A DNA stretch of 64,000 nt, taken from SZUA-36 sp963753105 (lineage in GTDB: Bacteria > Pseudomonadota > Gammaproteobacteria > Xanthomonadales > SZUA-36). Of this stretch, positions 1-10,597 are shown one piece after another (the stretch's first letter is position 1; each line of letters opens with the position of its first letter). The position numbers and the translations under genes were made by a program. The stretch is from contig CAVWBD010000003.1 in assembly GCA_963753105.1 (NCBI GenBank), positions 186,001-250,000 of the forward strand. Direction: 5' to 3'. The notes below the pieces were generated by a model. It was given only the letters and a program-made list of their open reading frames with translations, was not told the origin of the DNA and searched no databases.

Positions 1-2
1 GT

Positions 3-695
3 GCACACGGACCATTAGGCTTTTCCGCTGCACCTGCAAGCATCGGGGATATCCCTGCCACGATCACCAGGGTATTTGGTCTTGAAAACAGACACGCCGG
101 TGTACCCTTGTTCGCTGAGGAACCGCCGGCTGACAGGGAGCGGCTTTACTACAACTATGCTGACGCCTCCAGGACTCACAACCTGCAGGTCCTGCCGGAT
201 CTGATGCGGTACCGTATCCGTGGCGACGTTTTTGATGAACAATCCTGGGTGCAGCCGAATGCCGGGGTTGTTGGCGAAGCGGTTACCGGGCATATTTCGC
301 AACTACACATGGATCATCCGGATTTCATGGCTTTTGCACACGGGTTCAGCTGGCTGGAACAGCAGCAAACTCCGGTGCGTTGGGTCGACGGGACAATAGC
401 GGGTGTCGAGTTGCTGGCCCCGAGGGCGGGTTCGCTGGCGCTGGTGCTTGAAGCCTATGTGCCGCCCAACATTACTGGGCAGTGGCTGGAGATCACGGTG
501 CAGGGCAGGGTTGTTGCCAGGCTCGACGAAACCGAACTGAAGGAACGGCGGCACATCATCACGCTGGGTGATGAGGTGCCACGTGACGAGGTGCTGGAAA
601 TTGAATTTACCCTGGGCAAGTCGTTTAAACCCGAGCGGGACAGCCGGCATCTTTCGATACTGTTCAGCTATATCGGACTGGTGCCGATAGGGTGA
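3..695 (+). CDS. Sulfatase-like (alkaline phosphatase superfamily) protein, C-terminal part
   Basis: The open frame enters from the left edge without a start codon and ends at TGA 693-695, so only the last ~230 residues are present. The first visible residues (HGPLGFSAAPASIGDIPATI, then a run ending RERLYYNY) match the C-terminal end of the sulfatase/phosphoglycerol-transferase fold, where DIPATI precedes the last helix of the catalytic domain. No metal-binding or nucleophile residue lies in this part, so activity cannot be judged. The final ~90 residues look like a beta-rich accessory domain of unknown role. It lies 158 nt upstream of glycosyltransferase genes on the same strand, which suggests a role in modifying a surface polysaccharide. 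A plain sulfatase and a membrane-anchored transferase are both possible. Confidence 0.6.
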   Translation, partial: AHGPLGFSAAPASIGDIPATITRVFGLENRHAGVPLFAEEPPADRERLYYNYADASRTHNLQVLPDLMRYRIRGDVFDEQSWVQPNAGVVGEAVTGHISQLHMDHPDFMAFAHGFSWLEQQQTPVRWVDGTIAGVELLAPRAGSLALVLEAYVPPNITGQWLEITVQGRVVARLDETELKERRHIITLGDEVPRDEVLEIEFTLGKSFKPERDSRHLSILFSYIGLVPIG

Positions 696-853
696 CGTGG
701 GATCAGCATAGTAGGTATTAATATCCAAAAAACACTTGATTTTGAAAGCGGCATCTATACCCTGTTCCCCACACTATAAATGGCAGGGCAGATGCGGTAT
801 TTGCACCGCCCGGACACCTGCCGCGCGCCGGCAGACATGAAGAAACAGACACG

Positions 854-3376
854 ATGATCCAGGACAAACACAACCGCGGTACACCGGACAGGGCTTTCAC
901 CAAGTGGGACCGCAAGCCCGTGCTGTTATTCGTGGATCACTCGATGCCGCAGTACGACCTGTACGCCGGCTCCCGCACCAACTTCATGTACCTGAAGCTA
1001 CTGGTGGAGATGGGGGTCTGGAGTCAAGTTTCTGCCGGCAGATTTCTACCGGATCGAGCCCTACGCCACCGAGTTGAACAAGATGGGCGTGGAAACCCTG
1101 GACGGGGACTGGTACCGGGAGAACTGGCAAAGCTGGTTACAGGCCAACGGCCAGAACATTGATTACGTGTTCATGCACAAGCCAGACCCCGCGGCCGAGA
1201 TACTGCCAGCCATACTGGACTACACCAACGCCGCGATCATCTACCAGTGCCATGACCTGCACTACCTGCGCTTGAGGCGTAAGGCCGAGATCGAGAACGA
1301 CCCGGCCGTCCTCGCAGAGGCCGAAGAATACGAAGAGAAAGAAGACTTCGTTTTTTCGAACAGTGATGTGCTGCTGACCTTCAGCGAAGTCGAAGAACGC
1401 TTCATCAGGGAAAAGTACCCGCACAAGAAGGTATTCACGGTGCCCTTGTTTTTCTACCCGGAAATGGGACAGGTGGAACGCGATTTCAGTGTGCGGCGCG
1501 ACCTGTTGTTTATCGGTGCCTGTGCGCACACACCCAACCACGATGCGATCACCTGGTTCAGCAAGGAAATTTTTCCACTGGTCCAGGAGCAGTTGCCGGA
1601 TGTCGTTTTCAACGTGGTCAGCGCCGATCCGCCGGAAGATATTGCCGCACTTGAATCGGACAGCATCCAGGATACTTGGCAGGGTCAGCGATGACGAATT
1701 GGCGGAGCTGTACCGCAAATCCCGGATGATGGTGGTGCCTCTGCGCTTCGGCGCTGGCGTCAAGGGCAAGGTTATCGAAGCCTTTTACAAGGGCTTGCCG
1801 ATCGTCTCGACTTCCATCGGGCTGGAGGGCATCAAGGGTATCGATCAACTGATGTTGCCTCAGGACACGCCGGAAGCATTTGCCGCTGAACTGGTGTCCC
1901 AGTACCGGGACGAGGAAAAACTTCAGACCCTGAGCGAAGCGGGCTCCGAGTTTGTTTCGCAGCACTTCACCTCGGAAAAAACCGCCGAGCTGATGCACCG
2001 GGTCCTGGCAGCCTCAATCGAGGTGTCGGACCACCGTATCGCGGCGATGGACGTGGATGACGCTGACCAGATTCCTACCCGATTAATTGCCTTATACCTG
2101 CCACAGTTCCATCCGATCCCCGAGAACGACAGGTTCTGGGGTGAGGGGTTTACCGAGTGGCACAACGTTAAAAAGGCGCATGCCCCTGTTCCCGGGGCAC
2201 CACCAGCCCCACGTACCCAAGGACCTGGGCTACTACGACCTGAGGAATGAAGATACACGGATCGCGCAGGCCGAAATGGCGCGCAAGTACGGCATCGAGG
2301 GTTTCTGTTACTACCACTACTGGTTCAACGGACACCGTCTGCTCGAACACCCTCTGGAGGAACTGCTGGCCTCGGGCCAGCCGGACTTCCCGTTCTGTAT
2401 CTGCTGGGCGAACGAAAATTGGACCCGCCGCTGGGATGGCAAGGATAAGGAAATCCTGATACAACAGAAGTACAGTGAAGAGGACGACCGCAACCACATC
2501 CGCGCTCTGATTCCGATTTTCCAGGATAAACGTTACATCAGGGTCAACGGCAAGCCGTTATTCCTTGTTTACCGCACCTCCGACCTGCCGGACCCCGCCC
2601 GCACGGCGGAAATCTGGCGCGAGGAAGCACGCAACGCGGGCCTGGGTGAGTTACACCTGTGCCGCGTTGAGAGCATGGACAAACCCGATCCGCGTGATAT
2701 CGGTTTTGACTCGGCAATGGAATTCGCACCGGACTGGCAGCACAAAGGTGAGCGACTCACGCCGGATTCCGATGACCTGCCGGAGGACGCGAGTAACGAG
2801 TTGCGCACGGCCTGCAAAGAAAATTTAGTGCACTATTACGACCACCTGGCCGATGCGATGATGGCCAAGACGACGCCGGCCTACAAGCGCTTCCGTTGCG
2901 TGACACCGTGCTGGGACAACTGGGCTCGCCGTAAAAAGGGTGCAGCCATTTTCCTGGGTTCAACACCGGAGAAGTACGGGTCGTGGCTGTATCGCATGAT
3001 CACCGATACCAATCTGCATTTCCAGGGCGAGGAAAGAATACTGTTCATTAATGCCTGGAACGAGTGGGCGGAGGGCTGCCACCTCGAGCCGGACCAGAAA
3101 TTCGGCCACGCCTACCTTGAAGCCACGCAAGAGGCCGTGGAAGCCAGCAGACGGGTGCTCGCGAGGCGTACCGGCAGGAACAGCACCGCCAGGGTCAGCC
3201 AGATGATGAACCGGATTGTTGATTACAGGAATCAACTGGAACAACGGGATGCGGAGATCCTGCGGCGCGACGAGCAGATCGAAGAAATGCTGAATTCCAC
3301 CTCTTGGCGTTTGACCACGCCCGTGCGCTGGGTCAAGCAGCGCTGGCTGGACCTCAAAGACCGTTTCTCCGGGTAA
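854..3376 (+). pseudogene. Glycosyltransferase fused to WbsX-like domain, three frameshifts
   Basis: One coding unit is readable only across three frames. The N-terminal half (from ATG 854) is a GT-B type glycosyltransferase: it has the VLLFVDHSMPQYD start, a SNSDVLLTFSE region and a C-terminal nucleotide-sugar part with RFGAGVKGKVIEAFYKGLP. It runs into a WbsX-like (GH99-related, PF14307-type) domain beginning ALYLPQFHPIPENDRFWGEG, with WANENWTRRWDGKD and FINAWNEWAEGCHLEPD. Frame breaks fall at about 1012-1026, 1668-1674 and 2175-2182, each equivalent to one extra base. If repaired the protein is ~840 aa. No nonsense or missense decay surrounds the breaks, so consensus errors are as likely as true inactivation. 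A short coiled segment follows the WbsX domain. Likely role: assembly of surface polysaccharide or O-antigen. Confidence 0.75.
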
Positions 3377-3387
3377 ACTCCACCCTG

Positions 3388-4461
3388 ATGCGTGCCATCG
3401 CTTTTTATCTCCCTCAGTACCACCCGATCCCGGAAAACGACCGCTGGTGGGGCGAAGGCTTCACCGAGTGGACCAATGTCCGGCGCGCCAGGCCGTTATT
3501 TGCCGGTCACCGTCAACCACGGGTGCCGGGTGAACTCGGTTATTACGATTTACTCGATCCGCAGGTGCGTGAGAAACAGGTGGAATTGGCCCGCAATGCA
3601 GGCCTGGCCGGTTTCTGTTACTGGCATTACTGGTTCGCGGGTCAAAGATTGCTGGAACGTCCGTTTGCCGAGGTGGTCAATACTGGCAAGCCCGATTTTC
3701 CATTTTGTCTCGGCTGGGCCAATGAAAGCTGGTCCGGCGTCTGGCACGGTGAACCCGACCGCACATTGATGGAACAGACCTATCCCGGGCCGGACGACGA
3801 AGAAAGGCATTTCCGGGCGCTGGAACCGGCATTCAAGGACCCCCGTTATCTCAAAATTGACGGAAAACCCATTTTCTACGTGTACAAACCCAGGCAGATA
3901 CCGGACTGCTGGCGTTTCGTGGAGCACTGGCAAAAGCTGGCCATCGAGGCGGGTCTGAACGGGATACATTTTGTCGGCGAAGATGTGTATGTCGATGACG
4001 AGTCCTGGGACTACAAGGCTAACGGTTTTGACGCTGTCGTTGCGAATACTCCCGGGGTGGCTTTCCTGAGGCTGGCAGCAAAACGCTTCCAACCGCACTA
4101 TTTACTCCCCCGCATGGTGCACAAGGCACTCAAACACCCGGTATTGCATGACTACCGTGATTTTATCGAACACAACCGGGTCGATCCGGGGCATGAGGAT
4201 TTCTATCCCAGCGTGTTGCCCAACTGGGACAACACGCCAAGGGTGGGCCGGCGTGGATTTGTCCTGACCGATAGCTCGCCGGAACTTTTCCAAGAGCAAC
4301 TGCAATACGCGGTCGGGCAGGTGGCGGAGCGCTCAGGCGAGAAACAAATCGTGTTTATCAAGTCCTGGAACGAGTGGGCCGAGGGCAACCACCTCGAGCC
4401 CGATCAGGAGCACGGTTCCGGCTATCTTGATGCCTGCCGGGAAGTCCTCAAGCCATTGTAA
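3388..4461 (+). CDS. WbsX-like glycosyltransferase/glycan-processing protein
   Basis: An intact 357-aa protein, taken from ATG 3388, 11 nt after the stop of the preceding fused gene; upstream in-frame codons belong to that gene's shadow. It is a stand-alone WbsX-like domain: AFYLPQYHPIPENDRWWGEG at the N-terminus, FCYWHYWFAGQRLL, WANESWSGVWHG, and near the C-terminus FIKSWNEWAEGNHLEPDQEH. The family occurs in O-antigen and capsule loci and is related to GH99 endo-mannosidases; the reaction of most members is untested. It is clearly paralogous to the second half of the upstream gene (the same motifs in the same order), so the pair probably arose by duplication and acts on the same glycan. No signal peptide is seen, so a cytoplasmic location is likely. 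Confidence 0.8.
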   Translation: MRAIAFYLPQYHPIPENDRWWGEGFTEWTNVRRARPLFAGHRQPRVPGELGYYDLLDPQVREKQVELARNAGLAGFCYWHYWFAGQRLLERPFAEVVNTGKPDFPFCLGWANESWSGVWHGEPDRTLMEQTYPGPDDEERHFRALEPAFKDPRYLKIDGKPIFYVYKPRQIPDCWRFVEHWQKLAIEAGLNGIHFVGEDVYVDDESWDYKANGFDAVVANTPGVAFLRLAAKRFQPHYLLPRMVHKALKHPVLHDYRDFIEHNRVDPGHEDFYPSVLPNWDNTPRVGRRGFVLTDSSPELFQEQLQYAVGQVAERSGEKQIVFIKSWNEWAEGNHLEPDQEHGSGYLDACREVLKPL

Positions 4462-4590
4462 AAACCATCCTGGCTGCTTTTTTTGTCCAGTCAATGCAAT
4501 GCACTTCAAAGCAAGGTAGAGTGTCGATTCTCGCTTTAGAACAAGCCGATGAAAATCTTTTAGACGGGTGGGGGCCAACTGGAAAGCGTA

Positions 4591-6132
4591 ATGCAAGAAA
4601 TCGTCGCAACAATCAATTCATACGTCTGGAGCAGCGCGCTGGTCTACCTGTGCCTGGGTGCCGGCTTGTTTTTCTCGATCATGACGCGCTTCGTGCAAGT
4701 GCAGGCAGTTCAAGGAAATGCTGCGCTTGCTATTCCAGGGCAGGGAATCGGCACAGGGCATTTCCACCTTCCAGGCGCTGGCCGTATCGCTGTCCGGGCG
4801 CGTGGGCACCGGCAATATCGCCGGGGTCGCCGCTGCGATCGGCTTTGGCGGCCCGGGTGCGGTTTTCTGGATGTGGGTGGTGGCGTTTCTGGGCGCTTCA
4901 CCGCCTATGTCGAGTCGGCACTGGGCCAGATTTACAAGGAAGTGGACGAGGGGCAGTACCGCGGCGGACCGGCTTTTTACATCGAAAAAGCTCTGGGCCA
5001 GAAATGGTATGCGTGGATTTTCGCCATGACCACGGTGCTTGCCATGGGATTCCTGTTGCCGGGCGTGCAGGCCAACGCCATCGGCAACGCCGTTGACCTG
5101 GCAGTCGGTGGGGGGGTGTTGATCGACAGCCCGTTCGGGGAGGTCGGCCGGGCCAAGCTGATCGTCGGCGGCGCTATCGTGGTCATTCCTCGGGCATCAT
5201 CATTTTTGGCGGTGTCAAACGCATCGCCCACTTTACCCAGTTCGTCGTGCCGGTCATGGCGCTGGCCTATATCATCAGCGCACTGGTGATCATTGCCATG
5301 AACATCAGCGCGGTACCGGGTGTTATTTGCCATGATCCTTAGTGACGCATTCACACCGATGGCCGGATTCGGGGCCGCGATAGGCTGGGGTGTAAAAAGG
5401 GGTATCTATTCCAACGAAGCGGGGCAGGGCACCGGCCCGCATGCTGCCGCTGCCGCCGAAGTGGCAGCACCCGGCCCAGCAGGGCCTGGTACAGGCCTTT
5501 TCCGTGTACGTGGATACCTTGCTGGTGTGCAGCGGCCACCGCTTTCATGATCCTGATCACCGGCGCATACCACGTGACCGGTGTTGAAGGCGCCGTCTCT
5601 GGCGGTGCATTGACTGCAGCCAGTTGATCCCAACAGCCCGGCATTTACCCAGCTGGCAGTTGAGAGCGTCGTAACGGGGGTTGGTGGGCCTTTTGTCGCG
5701 ATCGCGTTGTTCTTTTTTGCCTTCACTACGCTGCTGGCCTATTACTACATCGCTGAAACCAACGTCGCCTATATCAAGCGGACCTTTCATATTCCCGGCC
5801 TGATGATGATCCTCAAATTCGGCTTGATGGCCGCGGTGTTTTACGGCGCCATCAGGGCGGCCAGCCTGGCATGGGGTTTGGGTGATATCGGCGTCGGCCT
5901 GATGGCCTGGCTCAATATTGTCGGTATCCTGATCATATTCCTGGCCTCAAAACCCGCGATCAAGGCCCTGCGGGACTACGAGGCGCAAAAGAAAGCCGGG
6001 GTCGAAAAATACACGTTTGACCCATTGGCCCTGGGTATCAGGAACGCCGGGTTCTGGGAAAAGAGAATCGCGCAGAAAGATCAGCAGGAACCGGGCCAGG
6101 ACGGCCCGGAAACCAGGGGCGACCGGGTATAG
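4591..6132 (+). pseudogene. Alanine/glycine:cation symporter (AGCS family), multiply frameshifted
   Basis: The translated pieces form an almost complete AGCS sodium:alanine/glycine symporter. In order they are: an N-terminal TM segment (SALVYLCLGAGLFFSIMTRF), SLSGRVGTGNIAGVAAAIGF, AYVESALGQIYKEVDEGQYR, SDAFTPMAGFGAAIGWGVKR, GIYSNEAGQGTGPHAAAAAE, then AFSVYVDTLLVC and the C-terminal TM region ending at TAG 6130-6132. Seven frame changes are needed, at about 4702, 4898, 5188, 5317, 5465, 5534 and 5620. Conserved residues are intact between the breaks, which argues for recent or artefactual indels rather than long decay. If functional it would import alanine or glycine with sodium across the inner membrane. 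ATG 4591 gives the expected N-terminus. Confidence 0.85.
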
Positions 6133-6139
6133 CCTCGAT

Positions 6140-6190
6140 CATGTCTTGAATCAGGGTCGGAGTAAGTTTTTGCGCTGATCCCAAATATTA
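6140..6190 (+). repeat. GGTC(A/G)GAG-type dispersed short repeat
   Basis: This holds an AGGGTCGGAGTAAG half and a CTGATCCCAAATATT half. The second half recurs inverted at 9370-9388 (ATATTTGGGATCAG), and related GGGTCAGAG / CTCTGACCC blocks lie near 15.87, 18.68, 39.4-39.5 and 42.24-42.30 kb. All copies are intergenic, mostly just 3' of genes, which is typical of REP-like elements. Confidence 0.45.
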
Positions 6191-6202
6191 CTGGAGAATG
6201 AA

Positions 6203-7603
6203 ATGGCCAAACTGACATTCTGGGGTGCAATTAAAGGGGTTACCGGTTCCAAGTATCTCATCGAGACCGAAAAAGCGGTGATATTGCTGGAGTGTGGTTT
6301 GCTGCAAGGCAGCCGCAAGGACGAAGGTGGTAACAGTAAACCATTCCCGTTTAAAACAGGCAAGATTGACGCCGTTGTGCTGTCGCATGGTCACCTGGAC
6401 CACAGTGGGCAGTTACCCAAGCTGTCTGCCGATGGCTATGCCGGGCCGGTCTACATGACCAACCCGACCGGCGAATTGCTGGAGATCCTGCTTCGCGACG
6501 CAGCATTCCTGCACTTCCGGGATGTCGAGTGGGAGAACAAACGTCGTAAACGTGCGGGCAAAAAGCCAATCGACCCCCTGTATACCATCGACAATGTCGA
6601 AGACGTGCTGGCGCAGCGCGAGGGGCTTCCCTATGGTAATCGCCAGCAAATAGCGGAAGGTATCGAGGTCTGCTTCCGTGATGCCGGCCATATCCTGGGT
6701 TCCGCGATCGTGGAGCTGTTTATCACAGAAGCTGGAGTGGAAAAGAAACTGGTGTTTTCCGGTGACCTTGGCAACAGCCAGGTTGCGCTGCTGCGGGATC
6801 CGGAAGTGGTAACGGAAGCCGATGTATTGCTGCTGGAATCCACCTACGGGGACCGGGAACATCGTTCCATGGAAGAAACGCTGGAGGAACTGGAAACCAT
6901 TATTGCGGAAGCCTCGAAGACTGGCGGCAATATACTGATTCCATCTTTCGCCGTGGGCCGGACCCAGGAAATTATTTTCAGGCTGGGCGAGCTTTATCAA
7001 AAAGGCAAGTTAAAACATCAGCGTATATTTCTCGACAGCCCGATGGCGATCGCCACAACCAAGGTGTATTCGCACTTTCAGCATGTGTACAACAAGGAAG
7101 ATGTCACCACCATTCGCCAGGGCGATATCGGAACGCTGAAGACATTCCTGCCGATTTTGCGTTTTTCAAATACAACTGAAGAATCCATGGCGCTGAACAG
7201 GATCGAGGCCGGCGCCATATTCATTGCCGGTAGTGGCATGTGCAATGGAGGCCGCATAAGGCATCACCTGAAGCATAACGTGTGGCGGCGTGACGCCCAC
7301 GTCATCATCATTGGCTACCAGGCCCATGGCACACCCGGCCGGGCACTCGTGGATGGCGCGAAGACGTTTAACATTGCCGGGGAAAAAATTGCAGTAAATG
7401 CTTCCATCCATACCCTGGGTGGATTTTCGGCTCACGCCAGCCAGTCACAACTTTTGGATTGGGCGCTTCAATTCAAGGAACCACGTCCCAGGCTTCACCT
7501 GATCCACGGTGACGCGGAAGCAAAGACAACATTGAGCACCTGTTTTCACCACCAGGGATGGCCCGCAAAAATCCCCGAACATGGTGAGAGCATCTCTTTC
7601 TGA
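6203..7603 (+). CDS. MBL-fold beta-CASP metallo-hydrolase (predicted RNA-processing exonuclease)
   Basis: 466 aa, intact; the start ATG 6203 follows a GGAGA ribosome site. The metallo-beta-lactamase motif SHGHLDHSG (residues 61-69) supplies the zinc ligands, and further signatures are DAGHILGSA and VFSGDLG. The beta-CASP part follows (PSFAVGRTQEIIF, GSGMCNGGRIRHHLK, GYQAHGTPGRALVDG), and the C-terminal RMBL motif contains IHTLGGFSAHASQSQLL and HLIHGDAEA. This is the bacterial relative of CPSF73 and is often annotated as an RNA-specificity or exonuclease protein; its substrate in bacteria is mostly unknown. It stands alone between a broken transporter gene and a surface-protein gene, so the context does not narrow its role. 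Cytoplasmic. Confidence 0.88.
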   Translation: MAKLTFWGAIKGVTGSKYLIETEKAVILLECGLLQGSRKDEGGNSKPFPFKTGKIDAVVLSHGHLDHSGQLPKLSADGYAGPVYMTNPTGELLEILLRDAAFLHFRDVEWENKRRKRAGKKPIDPLYTIDNVEDVLAQREGLPYGNRQQIAEGIEVCFRDAGHILGSAIVELFITEAGVEKKLVFSGDLGNSQVALLRDPEVVTEADVLLLESTYGDREHRSMEETLEELETIIAEASKTGGNILIPSFAVGRTQEIIFRLGELYQKGKLKHQRIFLDSPMAIATTKVYSHFQHVYNKEDVTTIRQGDIGTLKTFLPILRFSNTTEESMALNRIEAGAIFIAGSGMCNGGRIRHHLKHNVWRRDAHVIIIGYQAHGTPGRALVDGAKTFNIAGEKIAVNASIHTLGGFSAHASQSQLLDWALQFKEPRPRLHLIHGDAEAKTTLSTCFHHQGWPAKIPEHGESISF

Positions 7604-7842
7604 TCCAGAGTGTGGTGGAGAGTCCGTTCCTTCAGACATAGGTCTGTTATTGGTGGACGCGGCGGATCGCTCATGCGGGCCTCCATTTTGAATACTCGTA
7701 AGATTGGAGTCGGTGAATTATCTGCCTTGGGTACTTTCGTCAGCACTGAATTTTTCACTGGACTTATGCTATTCTCGCTTTGTAGGGAAAAGAGGGGAGC
7801 TTTGACACGCAAGGGTTTGACCTAACAGTTAATCAGGAGCAT

Positions 7843-9321
7843 ATGGACATGTATTCCGAATTACCCGTTTTACGCCATGGTCTTTATTCCAGGACACTCT
7901 CATGGCTCTCATGCCTGCTAGTATTTATTTTCTCAACCGTAGTCAGTGCCCAGGTTAGCCTGGAGGCGAACTACCCCTTTCTGACCGACCTCGCGGATGC
8001 CACTGGCAACTATGGCGATGCGGTCTTGGAGGGAGATCCAACCCCGATGGTCCCACCATCTCCGGGAGTTCCCCTGTGCCAGAACGGTGTTTATGGTGAC
8101 CAGGATGTCGTGATACCGAATATTACCAGCCTGGATACGACCGATTTCCAGGTAGGTATTGAATTCAACTTGTCTGTACTTCCAACTGATTCGAGAGGTA
8201 CCTCAATCATTGTTGGCTCACGCTTGTATAGGTGGGCTGGGATTTATGTCTCCCAGGGGGGCAAGGTAGGTGCCTTGTACAACAATTCTGATTTCGTGTG
8301 GTCCGATGCTTCAGTGACCCTTGGGGCATGGCAAACAGCACAACTCAAGTTCCTCAATGGTGTGCTCCAGGTGGTTTTCGAGGGGCAGTTGGTTCTGGAG
8401 GAAACAGTTGGTGTCCTGGATACCGATAATCAACTGGACTTCACCACCAGTGATTACTCACGGGGTGTAGCCTTGAACGGGTGCATCCGGAACCTGGAGA
8501 TCATCAACGGCGCCGACCTTCGTGTGGGTCCTATCCTGGCAATCAGCAAAACGGACAGTGTGGATCCAGTGGTAGCCGGCAACGAACTTACCTATACAGT
8601 GCGTGTGGATAACACCGGTTCGGCATCCGCAGATAATGTCGTGGTTACCGACACCTTGCCCGCCGAGGTGACGCTGGTTTCAACCACCGGTTGTGCCGAA
8701 GACCCGGTTGGCGCCCCAGCCTGCAGTCTTGGCACGATTGCTGCTGACAGCTTTGCCGAATATACGGTCACGGTAGATGTCAATCCTTCGGCAAGCGGAG
8801 TGATAACCAATAGTGCGACGGTGGATACGCTGTTTGTGACCTCGGAAGAAACGGCGGTCTCGGCAGAGGCTGACTTGTCGATCACCAAGGTCGATAGTGC
8901 TGACCCATCGCCCGCAGGTAATAACCAGACCCTCGACTACACGATCGAGGTTAGTAACGCAGGTCCTTCCGATGCGAGTAACGTCGTTGTTACAGATACC
9001 TTGCCGTCACTGGTGACTTTCCAGTCGACGTCGGGTTGCCTGAACGATCCTGCCGGTGTGCCTGATTGCCAACTGGGCACCATTGCTGCTGGATCCTCGG
9101 CCGTCTATACCGTCAGGGTGGGGCTGCCCCGAACTGACCAGACTATCGTCAACTCGGTATCGGTCAGCAGCGATACGACCGACCCGGATGACAGTAACAA
9201 CTCGGCTGAAGAATCGACCGAACTCTCGGCTGTTCCTATCCCTGCGTTGGGTGGTATTGGGCTGGCCTTGTTGGCCTTCCTGATGGCAGGCCTTGGATGG
9301 GTGATCGTCAGGCGAACCTGA
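7843..9321 (+). CDS. Secreted DUF11-repeat surface protein with C-terminal sorting-type tail
   Basis: 492 aa. The N-terminus carries a long signal peptide ending near VVSAQ (residues ~35-37). Residues ~40-220 resemble a concanavalin/LamG-like beta-sandwich (EFNLSV, VGALYNNSDFVWSD, GCIRNLEII). Two DUF11-type repeats follow (~230-330 and ~340-450), each with a TYTVRVDNTG / DYTIEVSNAGPSDASNVVV and VVTDTLP motif. The end is AVPIPALGGIGLALLAFLMA plus VIVRR: a Pro-containing motif, one TM helix and basic residues, similar to IPTL/PEP-CTERM sorting tails. A cell-surface adhesion or structural role is inferred. An intrinsic terminator follows within 20 nt, so it is probably monocistronic. Confidence 0.75.
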   Translation: MDMYSELPVLRHGLYSRTLSWLSCLLVFIFSTVVSAQVSLEANYPFLTDLADATGNYGDAVLEGDPTPMVPPSPGVPLCQNGVYGDQDVVIPNITSLDTTDFQVGIEFNLSVLPTDSRGTSIIVGSRLYRWAGIYVSQGGKVGALYNNSDFVWSDASVTLGAWQTAQLKFLNGVLQVVFEGQLVLEETVGVLDTDNQLDFTTSDYSRGVALNGCIRNLEIINGADLRVGPILAISKTDSVDPVVAGNELTYTVRVDNTGSASADNVVVTDTLPAEVTLVSTTGCAEDPVGAPACSLGTIAADSFAEYTVTVDVNPSASGVITNSATVDTLFVTSEETAVSAEADLSITKVDSADPSPAGNNQTLDYTIEVSNAGPSDASNVVVTDTLPSLVTFQSTSGCLNDPAGVPDCQLGTIAAGSSAVYTVRVGLPRTDQTIVNSVSVSSDTTDPDDSNNSAEESTELSAVPIPALGGIGLALLAFLMAGLGWVIVRRT

Positions 9322-9340
9322 TCATCGCGTGAAAACGAAG

Positions 9341-9366
9341 AAGGCCCCTCACAGGGGCCTTTTTTG
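9341..9366 (+). terminator. Rho-independent terminator after the DUF11 gene
   Basis: The stem AGGCCCCT / AGGGGCCT with loop CAC is followed by a run of six T, 20 nt after the stop of the 7843-9321 gene. Confidence 0.9.
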
Positions 9367-9450
9367 TATCCCGATATTTGGGATCAGATTAAAAACTGTT
9401 CAGTCAGAGCCTTTTTGGGTGGGAGCGAGTTCCACTCCGTCCCCGATCAT

Positions 9451-10368
9451 TCAGTGGTACTTCTTGACGCCTGCAAGAACCGCAATTGGAAGCTTGTTTT
9501 CCAGGGTCGGAACGATGCAGTTGTAGATGCCTGCATAGCTGCACAGGGGATTGATGACCAGGTTGAAGTCAATCCAGACTTCATCGCCTTCCGCCGGCTC
9601 ATCAACAAACAGGTAACGCCCGCCGCCATAGGTATATTTGCCGGTGGTTTTATCGGTGAATGGTATGAAAAACATACTGGATCCTTCACCTTCGAGTGCA
9701 TATTTGTAGGCAGTGAGTTCGAGCGCTGTACCGTCTATTTCAAACTGCAACTTGGCGTAGCGGTATTGCTTCTTGAACCGCTGGAGCCCGGTGATGAGTT
9801 CCAACTGTTCGGGTGACTCAAATCTTTTGATTTTTGCAGTCAATGCGAACTTCGGGTTTGCCTCGTACCTGTCCAGCGTTTTGAATTCCTTGAGCCTATC
9901 GGTATTGGGATCAAAGACCAGCACGGTGATAGTTTTCTCAGAAGGGTAGAACACAACGGTAAACCGCCCGGCTTTTAAATTGTCACCAGCAGTAACAAAT
10001 GAACCCGACGGGACTTCTTCGTCTGCCCTTTTCAAACTGACGTTTTCTTCCAGCCCTGTCCATGTCCACTGACCTGTGTTATTGACCAGTGAAAACACAG
10101 CCTGGTTCTCCTGTTCAAGCGACCACTCAAGCTTTCCAGCACTCTCAGCAAAATAGACAAATCCGGTTTCCTCGATCTCAAATCGCGAAACACCTGCAAG
10201 CGGTGATGTCGGGCTGTTTTTAAACTCGCTGTCCTCCTCCAGCCAGGACTCATGAATGGACTTCAGCCACGCTTCCTGGTCCCCGGTTGCGGTGCTGTCG
10301 GCACTGACACCGGTTACGAGGAACAGGCTCATGGCGAGGAAACAAAGCTGCAAAACTCTGAAGTTCAT
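9451..10368 (-). CDS. Secreted DUF1684 family protein
   Basis: 305 aa from ATG 10368; upstream in-frame starts only add a basic leader, whereas this start gives a clean signal peptide (MNFRVLQLCFLAMSLFLVTG, cleavage near VSADS). The C-terminal third has the DUF1684 (PF07920) signature: FIPFTDKTTGKYTYGGGRYL, then WIDFNLVINPLCSYAGIYNC and a terminal LENKLPIAVLAGVKKYH. The mid-region (DEEVPSGSFVTAGDNLKAGR, TITVLVFDPN) also fits. The biochemical role of this family is not established. It is transcribed divergently from the CoA operon at 10598, with a 229-nt shared upstream region. Confidence 0.8.
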   Translation of the reverse strand: MNFRVLQLCFLAMSLFLVTGVSADSTATGDQEAWLKSIHESWLEEDSEFKNSPTSPLAGVSRFEIEETGFVYFAESAGKLEWSLEQENQAVFSLVNNTGQWTWTGLEENVSLKRADEEVPSGSFVTAGDNLKAGRFTVVFYPSEKTITVLVFDPNTDRLKEFKTLDRYEANPKFALTAKIKRFESPEQLELITGLQRFKKQYRYAKLQFEIDGTALELTAYKYALEGEGSSMFFIPFTDKTTGKYTYGGGRYLFVDEPAEGDEVWIDFNLVINPLCSYAGIYNCIVPTLENKLPIAVLAGVKKYH

Positions 10369-10597
10369 GATGGAAATCACTCTTGTTATGCGAGGGCGTA
10401 TTGTACGCCTTGAGTGCGCAAGCTGCGATTTCAACAGCCCACAAAATTGGTCAGAACTAGACTCCTATTAAAATGAAATTACCCTCTCGGCGTAGAAGCG
10501 CTACAATAATTAATTCACGTAGCGCCCCACAGGAATATCCATATCACGATTTAGTATCTGGCCCACAAAAAATTTAAGCGACTAAGGAGACTGAGGT

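Noticed and set aside
7610..7825. 71-codon ORF between the metallo-hydrolase and DUF11 genes
   Set aside because: No ribosome site, composition unlike a protein, and it occupies the likely promoter region of the DUF11 gene.
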